A stretch of 64,000 bases of DNA from Sarcocystis neurona (GCA_000727475.1 KL647290.1:327472-391471); one strand, 5' to 3'; positions 1 through 11,423 are shown, numbered from the stretch's first letter. Numbers and translations: made by a program. Notes: generated by a model not told the origin, from the letters alone.

Positions 1-105
1 GCAGGAGCAGAACGCTGTTTGCTTCCTTCATCCTCCGAAACGCGGTAACGCTCCTCGTCTTTCTCACCTCCCTCCCCCTGCCGTCTCTCTGTTGCTCTTT
101 ATCAG

Positions 106-323
106 GTCTGCCTGCTGCGCGGCTGCTGCTGCTCTCGGCGCTGCTGCTCCTCCTGCCCCTTCGTGCTGCTGCTCCTCCTGCCCCTTCGTGCTGCTGCTCG
201 CACTGCTGCTCTTTCTGTCTGTTCCTGCTGCTGCTGCAGCTCGCAGGGTTGTCGCTGCTGCCGCTCCTGCTCCTGCTGCTGCCCGTGGCCATGCTGCTGC
301 TGCTGCTGCTCCTGCAGTTGCTG
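106..323 (+). CDS. Candidate internal exon, Leu-rich membrane-like segment (unrecognised large gene)
   Basis: A pyrimidine-rich stretch ending in CTTTATCAG (97-105) makes a strong acceptor, so the gene probably begins left of the window. After two bases completing a codon, the frame is open to a GTACTT donor at 324 and ends at a codon boundary. The peptide is almost entirely Leu/Ala/Cys/Pro with long Leu runs, compatible with signal or membrane segments. CTG repeats encode Leu in one frame by default, so this hydrophobicity is weak evidence. The phase agrees with the next block at 461. Inferred exon; function unknown. Confidence 0.35.
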
Positions 324-460
324 GTACTTCTACGCTCCCTTTAATGGCGTGTGCGTGTCAGCAGGAGGAGTTCCATTGCTGCTGCAGCTGTTGCCGATGT
401 TGCTGCGACTGCTGTTGCGGTTGCCGCCGCGGCTGTCCTGCTCGTGCTGCTGCCGTACAG

Positions 461-2490
461 GACGCTGTTGCTGCTGTGAGTTGGATGCGTCTGTGGGGCG
501 GGGTCCGCGCAGGGACGACGGCGCGTGCGCTGTGGCAGGCGCATGCAGCGCTGCAGCAGCAGCAATTGGACAACTGGCTCGACGACGCAGAGAGGGAGGA
601 GGACAGGAAGCAGGAGCAAGGAGGCGGTGCAGCAGCAACAACAGCAGAGCGACACGTATCGGGGAGGTACAGCAGCAGCAGCGGGGCCGGGGGGGGGGCC
701 AGCGATGGCGATTTGAAGCAGATGCTGCTGCCGGGGCCGCAGCAGAAGTTGCTGCGGAAGGACTGCTGCTGGAGCTCGAGCAGTGCCGTACCGTCGCTCT
801 TGCAGAAGAGGAGCTGCTCCGGCTCTTCGAAGAGGAGAAGGAGAGACGCGCATGCAAGGGCGACACTCCTACTACTACTACCATGCAGCAGCAGCAGCAG
901 CGAGAGCAGCAGCAGCGCGTACAGCAGCAAGCCGCGTTAGGAGAGGGGAAGCAGCTGCGTTCTGCTGCTGCTGTCCAACAGCAGGAGAAGGATCAGAAGC
1001 ATGAAGGAGAAGGGGAACGTGAGAAAAAGAAGAGGACGGCCGCATGCGGGGGAGGCGGCGTTGCTGCAGCAGCTGTTGTTGGTGCAGCGGCCGGAGAGTC
1101 AGGAGAAGAAGCAGCAGCAGGAGCGGCAGCAGGAGAAAGCGGGAGCGAGACCCCTAGCAGCAGCTGCAACAGCAGCAAGAAGGAAGCTGCAGGAGAGGCG
1201 ATGCAGCGGCAAGGAAAGGAGAAGGAGGAAGAAGCAGCGGCAGCGGATGAGGAGGAGGAGGAAGCGAGTCTCGCGCAGAGAGGAAATCGTGCCTCTGGTG
1301 GGGTGGATAACGCTGTATCCATGAACAAACGCATGCAGCCACAGCAACCCCACAGAGCAGCAGCAGCGGGGGGGGAAGAGGAGGAAGAGGAGGCGGCGGT
1401 GACGGGCAGCGAGAGCAGCAGCGAGGAGGAGAACGACGAGGAGGACGAAGAGGAAGAAGACGTTGACGAAGACGAGGCGAAGGAAGCAGAAGAGAAAGCG
1501 CAGGCAGCAACGGGAGATAGAAGCCCGTCGGGGGGAGACGCAGCTGCCGCAGGAGAAGCCGCGCGCGCCAGCACCTGCAGCAGGAGCAAGGAAGCGACGC
1601 AGCAGCAGCAGGGTGCTGCAGGAGCAGAGAAAGAAGAAGAGGCGGCGGCGGTGCGCCTGCGTGCGTCGCCCAAAGAACAACAGCAGCAGCAAGTTACTGC
1701 AGTGTCGTCTGGGTCCGCAGCTGCTGCCTCGGGTTCTCGTGCAACACCGGACACGGCTGCTGCTTCGTTGGGAGGACTTGGCGCAGCCGCGCTGGCTACC
1801 CAAGAAGGCAGCGTCTCACCAACAGCAGCAACTGGTGGTGCTGCAGAGCAACAGACGGAGAATTTGGAGCAGCAGCAACAGCCGCTGCTCCCTGGCGACG
1901 TCGATCAAACTACTGCAGCAGCGGCAGCACAGAGCAACCCAGTGTCAGCAAGCAGCAAGAGCGGTGCGCCGGCCGCCGCGCGTCCTTCGCAGCAGCAACA
2001 GCAGCAGGACGACGGTCCTGAACAGCAGCAGCTCGAGGAGGAGCAGCCACAGCAGGCAGCGTTGATGAACGGAGACGAGAATGACTTCCTGCAGCCTCGT
2101 TTGTTTGCTGGGGCGCGGCGGAAAGCTGCAAGTTGCTTCTTGGGCTGCAGCAGAAGCAAAGGCACGCAAAGCAGCAGGCCAGCTGGAGTTCTGGCTGCTG
2201 CAGAAGAAGTTGGCGGACGGCAGAGTGGAGAGAGTTCGGAAGAAGAAGAAGCAGCAGCAGAGCAGCTATGGCAGCAGCTACTGCGGGCTGGCGAAGCACG
2301 CGCGGGCAGCTCTGCTGCTGCTGCTGCTACCGCCACCTGGGCAGGGTCCAGACAGACAGAGCCAGCAGCCGCAGAGGAAGAAACGTTCCTGCTGCAGCCT
2401 GAAGATGACGAAGAAGCAGCAGACGACGGTGACTTCTACGGGCTTCCCGTTAGTAGTGAACAGAAGGCTGCGTGGACAGCACCCCTAGTG
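461..2490 (+). CDS. Candidate large acidic Gln/Ala/Glu-rich exon with an apparent frame change at a G10 run
   Basis: The block starts after a CCGTACAG acceptor (453-460) and ends at a G|GTAAGA donor (2491), on a codon boundary. From 461 the natural frame contains a Trp-bearing amphipathic stretch (LWQAHAALQQQQLDNWLDD). After a run of ten G (689-698) the plausible coding frame is the +1-shifted one, with helical ELEQCRTVALAEEELLRLFEE. One missing G in the run would join the two frames; a short intron is the alternative. The remainder is low complexity: Glu/Asp runs around 1370-1500, poly-Gln and poly-Ala, then a less repetitive end (GDFYGLPVSSEQKAAW). No known domain recognised. The open frame runs on past the donor into the TA microsatellite at 2545 as an Ile-Tyr run, which I take as intron. 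Confidence 0.55.
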
Positions 2491-4340
2491 GTAAGACTGC
2501 ATGCGCAAGGGAAGGCTTACATTGCCAAATTTTCCGTACCACAACATATATATATATATATATATATAGATATATATATATATAGAGAGAGAGATAGATG
2601 AATATATATATATATATATGTGGGAGTGAAAGGCAATTTACGAAATTGTAGGCGTCGCATGTTATTGAGGGCAACAGTGGGGACACGGATATTTGAAGTG
2701 GGAGACAGCAGGAGCGCTGGGGTGGTCGCATGCTGTTGCTGATGTTGGTTCTCTTGCTCTCTCTCTTTTTGAGTTGGTAGAGTAGCAGCTTGCTTTTGTG
2801 TTCCTGCTGCATGCGCGGCCCTGCAGGGAGAGGAAGGGGTTGCAAAAACGAGACTCGCAGGGTTAGTTGCTGCTGCGCTGCTGCCGAGTCACTGGCTCCA
2901 GCTCCTGCTGCCACACGCGCAGCAGGACGCAGGACGGCTGGTGCTGCCTCGGTTGAAGTGCACGCGACGGCGGCGCTGCTACTGGTGCTGCGTCTGCTCC
3001 GCTGCGCTGCTCCTTTCGTGAAGAGGAGGCTTGTGCCGAAGAGAACGTTCTGCTGCTGAACGGCGCCCGCACGTCGAGCTGCTGCTGCTGCCTCTCTGAC
3101 CCTGTGTGAAGACGCTGCTGCTGATGTGTGCCGGTTCCTGGCCGCGAAACGTTGCTGCCACTGCTTGAACGAGTCGGCGCGTACTTAGTCCACTGCAGGT
3201 GCACTGCTCGTGCTCCTGTTGCTGCAGTCTTGTTCCTGCTGTTGATGCAGTCTTGCTGCTGCTGTTGCTGCGGTCTTGCTGCTGCTGTTGCTGCAGTCTT
3301 GCTGCTGCTGTTGCTGCAGTCTTGCTGCTGCTGTTGCTGCAGTCTTGCTGCTGCTGTTGCTGCAGTCTTGCTGCTGCTGTTGCTGCAGTCTTGCTGCTGC
3401 TGTTGCTGCAGTGGTGCTGCTGGCTGCGACGACAGTTGCTACACTCGTGAAGCTGCTGTTGCTGCTGCTGCGACAGAAACGGCGGTGTTGCTCGTAACGT
3501 GACGGACTGACGACTGCTGCGGTCTGCACGCTGCTGCTGCTGCTCCTGTAAGACGCGGACGAGGCGCTCGTGCTGGTATGGGGTGCGCTGCGCGTATACG
3601 GTGTGCTGTGCCTGTAGGCAGGCAGGGCGTGCATCTCAGCGAAGATACGTCAATGCGCGTGTTGTATCTTGGCGAGAAGACGCTATAGACAGTTTGCTGC
3701 TGCGATGACCGGCTGCTGCTGCTGGACCGGTGATACGTCACGTGCTGCAGCCGCTCCCCGAGAGTCTGCTGCTGCTGTTCGGCGTGCGTAGTGCTGCTAC
3801 TGCTGCTATGTTGGTGCGTGACGCTGTCGCGCTGCTACATAGTGCGAGGCGACAGCTTCTGCTGCTGCCGTGCGGCGGTGCGTCCACAGGGCTGTTGCTG
3901 GTACTGCGCGCAGATTGCCCTGCGGATGCTACGAGGTTAATGCGTGTGCTGCTGTTGCTGCTACTACTGCGGGGGCCGCTGTTGCGCCTGCGGTGGCTGC
4001 TGCTCCTGCTTCTGCGGTGGCTGCTGCTCCTGCTCCTGCGGGGGCTGTTGCTGCAGCGGGGTTTGCTGCTGCCGCTGCTGCGGGGTGTCCTGCCGCTACT
4101 GCTGCTGCGGGGTATCCTGCCGCTACTGCTGCTGCGGGGTATCCTGCCGCTACTGCTGCGGGGTATCCTGCCGCTACTGCTGCGGCGGGGTCTGCTGCTG
4201 CTGCTGTTGGTACTGCTGTGGTGATGCTTGGGCTGCTGTGTTCGTGCTGCTGGTGCTGCTGCTACGGGTGCTGCCTGCAGCTGCCTTCTGCCGCGGGTTT
4301 CTCACGTCCACCGCCGACTGCTTCCTCTTTCTCTTGGCAG
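2491..4340 (+). other. Probable intron with TA microsatellite, period-23 minisatellite and CTG-rich DNA
   Basis: The donor is GTAAGA at 2491. The acceptor is CTTTCTCTTGGCAG at 4327-4340, one of the best pyrimidine tracts in the window. Between them lie a TA run (about 2545-2621), a period-23 CTG minisatellite (3251-3415) and a CTG/CGG-rich stretch with an approximate 27-base unit (about 4060-4200). Frames on both strands are open here, but they are pure repeat translations, so I call no gene. Confidence 0.5.
3251..3415. repeat. Minisatellite, period 23, about 7 copies
   Basis: The unit TCTTGCTGCTGCTGTTGCTGC plus two bases repeats with starts at 3251, 3274, 3297 and onward with one or two substitutions. 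The period is not a multiple of three, so the reading frame rotates each copy; no frame meets a stop. Confidence 0.85.
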
Positions 4341-4534
4341 CGACAGGCACAGGAAGCCGCTGCTGCCGCTGCTGCTGCGGCCGCAGGCCCTGCGGAGCTA
4401 CAGATGCGTCAACGCAGAGCTGCTGCTGCTGCTGCTGGGCTGTACGTACACCCTCCCGTGAACGGCGGCAGCGTAGCAGCTCAGGCTGCCGCGTGGGAAG
4501 CCCAGCGGCTTCTCTCGGGAATGCCACGCAGGAG
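4341..4534 (+). CDS. Candidate internal exon (YVHPPVNGGS block)
   Basis: The exon lies between an excellent acceptor (ends 4340) and a GGAG|GTACAA donor (4535). It starts on a codon boundary, as the donor at 2490 requires, and ends with two bases of a split codon. The peptide is an Ala run followed by non-repetitive sequence including LYVHPPVNGGSVAAQAAAW and EAQRLLSGMPRR. That mixed composition stands out from the pure repeat translations around it. Family not recognised. Confidence 0.5.
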
Positions 4535-6653
4535 GTACAAACACCAACCTATACGAGCCGATTCAACGCCGTCCTCTTTCCATACATATAGATGTCTTGC
4601 TACACATATTTCTCTTCTTCACATATATGTATATATATTTATAGACGCACATAGTTTCCTCATATATATGAATATGTATATGTGTCGAGACATATACTCG
4701 TATCCCTACCTATCTATCTATCTATCCATCTCTACCTATATATATATGTATATGTATGAATTTTACCTTGTTCTTAACTTCTCTTACAACACGTATATAT
4801 GTACTATCTGTATCCACGCATATATATATATGTATATATATACATGTGCGTAACCGTGTACGTTCTTTGTCTCTCTCTGTGTCTCTCTTTTCTCGTGGAT
4901 AACGTTTCGTGTATGAAGGTCCTCTGCCTAATGGGATACATTTCTTCTCTTCATATTATGACACACACACATCAGTATCTATCTATCTATCTATCTATAT
5001 CTGTCTATCTATCTCTCTCTATATATATGCATTTATATATATAATATACGTATATATATATATATATGTATATATATGTATATACATGTATCTGTAACCA
5101 CGTATATATATATATATATATGTATATGGGTATAGCCGGATAGAGAGAGTGGGGGAGAGATTTATATGTATGTCTGCGTATACTTATGTAAACTTATGTG
5201 AGTCTGTTTCTGCGTGTAATCTTCCGCATATGCAAGTGTACATCTTCCGCATATAAACTTATATGTATGTATATCTGTCTCTATATAATATATACGTGTA
5301 TATGTATGTGTATGATGTATGGGTGTATACCCCTGCCCGTAGGGTCACATATATACGTAGCTGCTCGTGTGTCAGGAGGCAGAACAGATAGCAATGTAAT
5401 TGTCTGGGTTTGTACTTACATATATACCTGTATGTCTCTTAGCAATACACACAACTATATATATATACATATATGGATGATCCACGAAGTTCTCTATTAT
5501 ATATATAGATGTACATATCTGAGTAATACTTCCATATATCTGTACACATATATGTATACGTGTATGCATATGATATACACACTTCTATATGTGTATTTAT
5601 ATATGTGTGGACTTCTATAGATATTGTAGACGTTTACGTCTGTCGTGGGGTGGGGGAGGTGTGTATATGGATGTGTAGGAGCTACGCAGATATGGACGCA
5701 TGTGGATATATCATCACCGTGGATTAAAATTTTGAAGTTCGCTCTCGTCGTGCAAGTCACCCACGCGGGGGAGAAAGGAAGGGGGAGGAGGACGGGGTGC
5801 ATGCCACTCCTTTGCTTCATATATATATATATATATATTTGACTTTATCTCTTCGGAGTTACTAATTCTTTGTGGACATGTGGACGAGTACAGACGCATC
5901 GTCTTTATCCGTGTATTCGCGCAGCCTTCGTCCTTCTTCTCTCTTGCTGCCTCTGTTTATCTACATGCATACATATATGTCTGTGTCCGGAATATGCATG
6001 CATGTGCGTGTACATGTAAGTATGCTTTTACAGGGTTTTCGTTTCTCTATTCCTCTCTCTGTCTCCACGGCTTTTCTGGATCCTCATGCAGATGGATGGG
6101 TGTGTATACATATTTAGAGATGAGGAGGACCAGACGCAACAAGAGATGTACACACACGCAAGTTGCTACGTAAGCAAGGCACTACGTGTAAGTAAATATA
6201 TATATAGGCATGCAGTGGGGCATGCAACCAGATGAAGGATTGCCACGTGCATTCATGCGGGCGCGTGCCGGCTCCCAAGAAGACTCCTTCGTAATAACTC
6301 TCTACGTATACTACACCCCTGCTCCTGCTGCACTGGTGCTGCTGCCGCTGCTGCACTGGCGCTGCGGGTGCTGCTGCACTGGCACTGCTGCTGCGGCGAT
6401 GGTGGTCTTGCTGCAGCTGCTGCTACAGAGGTGCTGCTGGTGCTGCTGAACTGGTGCTCTTGCTGCTGCTGCGGTAGTCTTGCTGCTGCTGTGCTGCCGG
6501 CGCGGGTGCTGCCGTTGAAGTGCTGCGTTTGCTGCTGTGCTGGAGCCGTTCCGGGTGCCGGTCCGCTGCGGCTGCTGCTGATAAATTGCCGCACGTGTGG
6601 GCTGCTGGCGCTGCTGTGTGTTGTGTGTGTGCGTGTGTGGGCTGGTGCTGCAG
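4535..6653 (+). other. Probable intron dominated by TATA and TATC microsatellites
   Basis: About 4580-6200 is AT-rich with (TATC)n, (TA)n and mixed GTATATAT tracts, with small non-repeat islands (for example 5720-5815) for which I found no convincing splice-bounded frame. From 6310 it becomes CTG-rich. The acceptor GTGCTGCAG ends at 6653. Confidence 0.4.
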
Positions 6654-7129
6654 ACAGGAGCGCGTACGTGCTACGCTCGACGCAGCAGCAGCTTCCACTG
6701 CCGCGGCGGCCGCTGCTGCTGCTGCGGCGCACGTGGTTGCTGCTGCCGCTGCCGTGAGTTCCCCGTGGACTTCTGCTGCCGCGGCGGCGGCTGCTGCTGC
6801 TGCCGCGCCTCGTGCTGCTGCTGCTGCTCTTCCTCTTCCGCTGGCTGCTGCTGCTGCTGGGTACGCCGCAGGTCTGCATCTGACAACACCGCAGCAGCTG
6901 CCCGTCGCCCAGCAGCTCCTGCACGCCGGCGGCGGAAGCCCCAGCAGCAGTGTGTTCTGCGGAACTGCTGCTGCTGCCGCTCCAGCTCTCCTTTCGTCCA
7001 CAGCAGCAGCAGAAGTAGCTACAGCTGCTGCAGCAGCTCACTCTCCCGCCTTGGGGGAGGGGGGGCTGCCCTGCGACGAGAAGAAGAAGCAGCAACACGC
7101 CGACTTCCACGCTGGCGAAGGCAGCTACG
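6654..7129 (+). CDS. Candidate internal exon, Ala-rich then LHLTTPQQLPVAQQLLHA
   Basis: The exon starts after GCTGCAG (6653) with one base that completes the codon split at 4534. It ends before GTAACA at 7130 with one base of a codon. The first half is Ala-rich. The second half is mixed: LHLTTPQQLPVAQQLLHA, then LPCDEKKKQQHADFHAGEG. A later acceptor (after CCGCAG at 6871) is possible but would break the phase with 4534. Function unknown. Confidence 0.45.
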
Positions 7130-7624
7130 GTAACAACACAACACGAAGTCCTGTCCCACGTCCCACTCTCCTCATCTCTCGTGCGCTCCTCCCGTCTCCT
7201 CGTCTCTTTCGCCGTCTGTCTCGTCTCGTCTCCCTGCCTTCGTCAAATGTGCGGCCCGTCCTCCTCCTCCTCGTCTTCTTCTTTTCTTCTCCCTCTGTCT
7301 CTCTGTCCCTCTCTCTGCCTGTTTCTCTCCGTTTTCATCTCTTTCTTTGTATATGTGTAGACGTGCACATCACAGAAAAATTCACTTGGATATCTCTCTG
7401 TAGACATGTAACTCCGTCACTCTCATGCACATCCACGTATATGTATATATATACATACAATTGTGTAGGTATTCGTATATGTATGTATATGCGTATATGT
7501 GTGTATATATGTATATATGTCCCTGTGCTACCTAGACCCATATGTGTGCTTCTTCACACAAAAAGTCCGGGCACATACATGCGTATCCATACTGGCGCTC
7601 ATATATATATATATATGTATACAG
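7130..7624 (+). other. Probable intron, pyrimidine-rich then TATA microsatellite
   Basis: About 7140-7340 is a strong CT-rich tract (CGTCTC, CTCTCTG units), followed by GTATATAT-type repeats. The acceptor TGTATACAG ends at 7624. I see no coding signal inside. Confidence 0.4.
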
Positions 7625-7717
7625 ATGTGTGTGAAGTTGTCCACGACGGTGCGGGAACCCGGGCACCAGCGCGCTGCTGCTTCTTCAGACGTGATTCTGC
7701 CAGAGAAACAATGCGCG
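7625..7717 (+). CDS. Candidate short internal exon (31 codons)
   Basis: A non-repetitive island in microsatellite DNA, bounded by GTATACAG (7624) and a GCGCG|GTATGA donor (7718). In the phase set by 7129 it reads DVCEVVHDGAGTRAPARCCF and onward to ARETMR without a stop. A second frame is also open, so the frame rests on phase continuity. Family unknown. Confidence 0.4.
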
Positions 7718-8145
7718 GTATGAAAGGACGTGGTGCCTATGCGTCTGTCTTTGTATGTATCTCTTTACATATACATATATATACATACGTGTATATATGT
7801 ATGCGTATCTCTTGCACATGTATATGTATGTGAGCAATCCATATACTGCGGAGCAAGAAGTACCAAAAAAGCTTAAACAATTCTATATCTTCTTGTGTAC
7901 TTGTGTAGCTCACTAGATGAACTTTAACATATACATGTGTGTACGTACGTACGTATATATATATATATATATATATGAGACGCACACGTATGGTCCTCAA
8001 CGTACGTGCCCCCATGTGTGGACCTGTCTCTATGTCTCTCTGTCTACCTCTCTCTCTATGTGTGTATGTGTAGGGTCCACGTATCGATATATATATTACA
8101 CGTATATATATAAGTGTATGTTGCCTTCTTTTTATGGATGTCTAG
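7718..8145 (+). other. Probable intron with TATA microsatellite
   Basis: AT-rich with an uninterrupted TA run near 7955-7978. It ends in a pyrimidine-rich acceptor (CCTTCTTTTTATGGATGTCTAG, ends 8145). Confidence 0.4.
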
Positions 8146-8263
8146 GACAGACATATATGTATTTCGTCGACGACGGGCAGAGATGTAAATTATACGCCCG
8201 TGTCTTCCTGGACGGACGTCTCTTCATCGGCGTGCGCGTCTGCATGCGTGGCTCCATGCGTCT
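8146..8263 (+). CDS. Candidate internal exon (YFVDDGQRCKLYARVFLDG)
   Basis: This is a non-repetitive island with balanced composition, including RLFIGVRVCMRGSMRL. It starts with two bases completing the codon left at 7717 and ends with two bases of a codon before a GTATGT donor (8264). The frame stays open to a TGA near 8303, so it could instead be a terminal exon; phase with 9496 favours internal. Of the small islands this one looks most protein-like. Confidence 0.45.
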
Positions 8264-9495
8264 GTATGTGTGTCTCACTAAGGCCTCTGACCTCAACCTC
8301 TGAAAAATAGACGTATACATGTGATTCTTTAATGTGAAGTGTGTACGTTTCTGTGTTTGTGTTCCTCTACATCAATATCTACTTTTATCTACATATCTAT
8401 CTACATACACATATATATGCATATACGTATGTATATATGTCTCTCTCTCTACATGTATTGGTCTGTCAATACGTCTATTATCTATATGACAGGCTGCGTT
8501 TAACATATATCTCTGCTGGCGTCGAGTTCCAAGATACATATATGTACTCTATAACTTCTCATAGATGTGTGTATATATATATGAATAGATCTACATAGAA
8601 TATATATATGTGTGTATATGTATCTGTCTGTATCCGTGTATATCTGTCTATATCTGTATCACACTATACCGGTCTGTATGTATCTATATATCTGCCTATA
8701 TTTATCTATCTATAAACCTGTCTGTATCTATCTATATCTATATACCTCTACCTACCTGTATCTATAATTTCTCATATATGTGTGCACGTGCGTACCTATA
8801 CATATATATATGTATATAGACAGATAGATAGATCCACGTATATATATATATATACATGCGTATCTGTATTCATCTGTATCCGTCTATATCTGTGTATCTC
8901 TATATCAGTCTATATCTGTCTATATGTAACTATATCTGCGAACTTGTATCTGTGTATCTATCTGTATCTGTCTATATCTCTATTTATGTGTGTATCCATC
9001 TGTATATCAGTCTGTATCTGTCGGTGTCTGTCTATCTATACATCTGTTTATATCTGTTTATATGTATAAATGTCTGTATATGTCTCTCTGTATATCTATC
9101 TATACATGTCTATATGCGTCTAAATCCATCTATATTTATCTATTTGTCTGTCTGTATCTGTGTGTATCTATCCATGGATGTCTATATGTATCTATATCCA
9201 CGTATACTTATCTGTCTGTATACCAATATGTATCTGTCCACATCTACGCGTATAAACATGTCTACTCACTTCTATCTATACAGTTTTTCACATGTGTACA
9301 CGTCCGTATATACGTATGTATAGATGTGTGTCTCTATTTAATACCCTCTATATCTGTTCGTCTCTGTATATCTTGTTCTCTACACATACCTACATATATC
9401 TGTGTGCCTATGTATGAGTCTCTATCTGTCTATATATATATACCTATCTGTACTTATATATATATATATAGCTCCCTTTTGTTTTATCTGTACAG
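8264..9495 (+). other. Probable intron, about 1.2 kb of TATC/TATATG microsatellite
   Basis: About 8340-9470 is an almost continuous degenerate array of TATCTG, TATCTA, TATATG and TATGTG units. Frames here read as Tyr/Ile/Ser/Leu/Cys repeats and are not genes. The acceptor TTTTATCTGTACAG ends at 9495. Confidence 0.45.
8340..9470. repeat. Degenerate TATC/TATATG microsatellite array
   Basis: Over 1 kb of TATCTG, TATCTA, TATATG and TGTATC units with few interruptions. It lies within a probable intron. Confidence 0.85.
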
Positions 9496-9724
9496 TTTTA
9501 GTAGGACCGTAGAAGGGCGCGTATGCTCCTGGTCCTGCTGTGACGGGCAACGGTTGCTCTTTTGCAGCGGATGCTGTGCGCGTGCTGCGAATGCTGCCCT
9601 TCCCTCTCTTTGTCTTGTGCTGCTGCGCCGCGTTGTCGAACTTCTCCTTCTTCTTGCGCCTGCTGCTGTTCCATCTCCTGCTGCTGCCCCTTCTCTTGTT
9701 CCTCTCATACGAACGATTCTTTCT
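9496..9724 (+). CDS. Candidate internal exon, Cys-rich then Leu-rich hydrophobic
   Basis: The strong acceptor CTTTTGTTTTATCTGTACAG is followed by one base completing the codon from 8263. The other two frames stop within a few codons (TAG at 9499 and TAG at 9510), which selects the frame. It reads FSRTVEGRVCSWSCCDGQR, then a Cys/Ala stretch and a hydrophobic segment (LCLVLLRRVVELLLLLAP), ending LIRTILS before a GTATAT donor (9725) on a codon boundary. Function unknown. Confidence 0.45.
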
Positions 9725-9840
9725 GTATATATGTCGATATGTATATATGTTTCTCTTTTCTCCGGCTCTCCTCCTCTCTCCCATTCATATATATATATAT
9801 ATATGTTTATAGGTACACATCAACCTCTTCTCCCTCGCAG

Positions 9841-11423
9841 CACGTGTTTGTGTGGGCGTCTCTCTCTGTCATGTACCTCGCGCTATTGCGACTGCGACGG
9901 CTAGTGCTGCTGTTGCTGCTGCTGTTGGGGTTGCTTCTGCTGCCGCTGCGTCTTAGGGCGTGGTACGGGGGTGAGGACCCTCGTCGGCTGGAAGTGCTGT
10001 TGCACCGGCGAAGAATTTGCTGCCGTGTCCGGAGCTGCTTCACAACAGGCGCGCATGCAGGGGTCACCAACGCGGCAGCTCTCCTTCATTTTCTTTCTCT
10101 CCTGCAGCCACAGCACGTGGTGCTGCTCCCTGGCCACACCCACGCTCTCCTCCTCTCTGACGCAGCAGAGTCTGCAGCAGCAGGATCTGCAGCAAACTGG
10201 CCTTCCGCTAGCAGCAGCAACAGAGGTGGCGGCAGCAGTTTGGCAGTGGAATTTAGGCGACAGCAACAGCAGCAGCAGCGGCAGGAGGAGGAAGAGGACC
10301 AACAGACGCAGCAACAGCCGCCGAAAAAGGAGCGGGCGCACGAACAGGAGGAAGGCCAACGTGGAGCAGGGGCGAAGAGGACTGCTGCGAGGTCAGACAG
10401 GAGGACAGTGAGACAGCAACCGCCGCAGCCGAGCAACAACAGCAGCAACAGCGGCGGTGAAGAGTTGCTGCAGGAACTATCCCGCTTTGTTGCTGATATC
10501 GAAGCTTCTTTGAATCTTTCAGCACCTGTGCAAATTGCTGTGCCTTTGCAGCCTGCTGCTGCTGCTCCTTCTCCACTTCGTCCAGCAAGAAGCAGGTGCA
10601 GCCCTGCTGCTGCTGCTGAAGGCGTGCCAACTGCAGCACACGCTGCTGCGTCGGCCTGGGCTGCTGCTGCTACGATCGCGCCTCTTGCTGCGGTCTTGAA
10701 AAGCCGTCCTCCTGCTGCTGCCGCCGCAGGACGCGAGGACGTGGAGGCTCGGCAAGCAGGAGTGTGCTGCAGCGCTTGGGAGAGGGCAGCTGCTGAGGAA
10801 GAGCAGGAGCAGGAGGAGGACCGGAAGACGAAGCAGCGCCAGCCCCAGCACATGTCGACGAGGCAGCAGCAGCAGGTGGAAGGACAAGAGCAGCAGGTGG
10901 AAGAGCAGCAGCAGCAGACGGACGGGTGGCAGCAGCAGCAGGAGGAAGGGAGTGGGCGTTCGTCTGTACTGCTGCGGGGATGTCGTTTGCTGGGTGGCCG
11001 CGTTCGACGCCGGGTGTCTGTACACCTCCCTTCACGACGCGCAGTGCTCCTGCTGGATCCTCAGATGTGGGGTGACTGCGGCGCGTGCACCGTTCCGGTC
11101 GTCACGGCAGCAGCCGGTCACATAGCAGCAGCTGCAGCAGGGATGGAGAGGCTGCAGCAGCTGCTGCCGTTCGCCGACGCAGACAGCTTGATGCTACGAC
11201 GGAAACAGCAGAACATCGGCGGAGCAGCAGCAGCAGCAGCAAGTTTCACCCGCGGACTCCTCGGCGCGGCAGCCGCAGGAGCGGTGACCGAAGAGGCAGC
11301 GCCAGGAGCTGCAGACGCTTCTCTCTGGAGCAGCAGACTCTGCTACGTCGCTCGCCTGCGGGGAGCAGCAGAAGCTTTTGATCAACAGAAAAAAGAAGAA
11401 GAACAGCAGCCACTTCCCCACGG
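9841..11423 (+). CDS. Candidate exon: hydrophobic start, Gln/Glu-rich middle, conserved-looking end
   Basis: The acceptor CAACCTCTTCTCCCTCGCAG ends at 9840, and the phase agrees with 9724. The exon opens HVFVWASLSVMYLALLRLRR, then a Leu run (possible membrane helix), then GAHAGVTNAAALLHFLSLLQ and HVVLLPGHTHALLLSD. A Gln/Glu-rich middle follows, then a region rich in non-repeat residues (RAVLLLDPQMWGDCGACTVP; PFADADSLMLRRKQQNIGG). It ends at an ACGG|GTGAGA donor (11424) with two bases of a codon. If unspliced, the frame stops at 11427. No family recognised. Confidence 0.5.

Noticed and set aside
163..2601. Open frame read through to Ile/Tyr repeats after 2545
   Set aside because: The last 37 codons are translated TA microsatellite; a good GTAAGA donor at 2491 precedes it, so the exon is taken to end at 2490.
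3251..3415. Regular 23-base repeats considered as a CRISPR array
   Set aside because: There are no spacers between units, no cas genes, and the genome is eukaryotic.
3128..3502. Overlapping Leu/Cys/Ala-rich and Gln/Ser/Ala-rich frames on both strands
   Set aside because: They are translations of CTG/CAG repeats, which lack stops in all six frames; there are no motifs, and a period-23 repeat rotates the frame.
8341..9323. Tyr/Ile/Ser/Cys-rich frames resembling membrane proteins
   Set aside because: Pure TATC/TATATG array translations.
9422..9784. Minus-strand frame containing AGPGAYAPFYGP, recalling SHIPPO-type PGP repeats
   Set aside because: Only a single motif, flanked by microsatellite frames. 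The + strand exon at 9496-9724 has better splice sites and phase.
9841..9957. Alternative frame of the 9841 exon ending at a TAG after about 39 codons
   Set aside because: It would fit phase with the donor at 7717 (or 7129) but would leave out the well-bounded exons 8146-8263 and 9496-9724; the longer frame has more non-repeat sequence.
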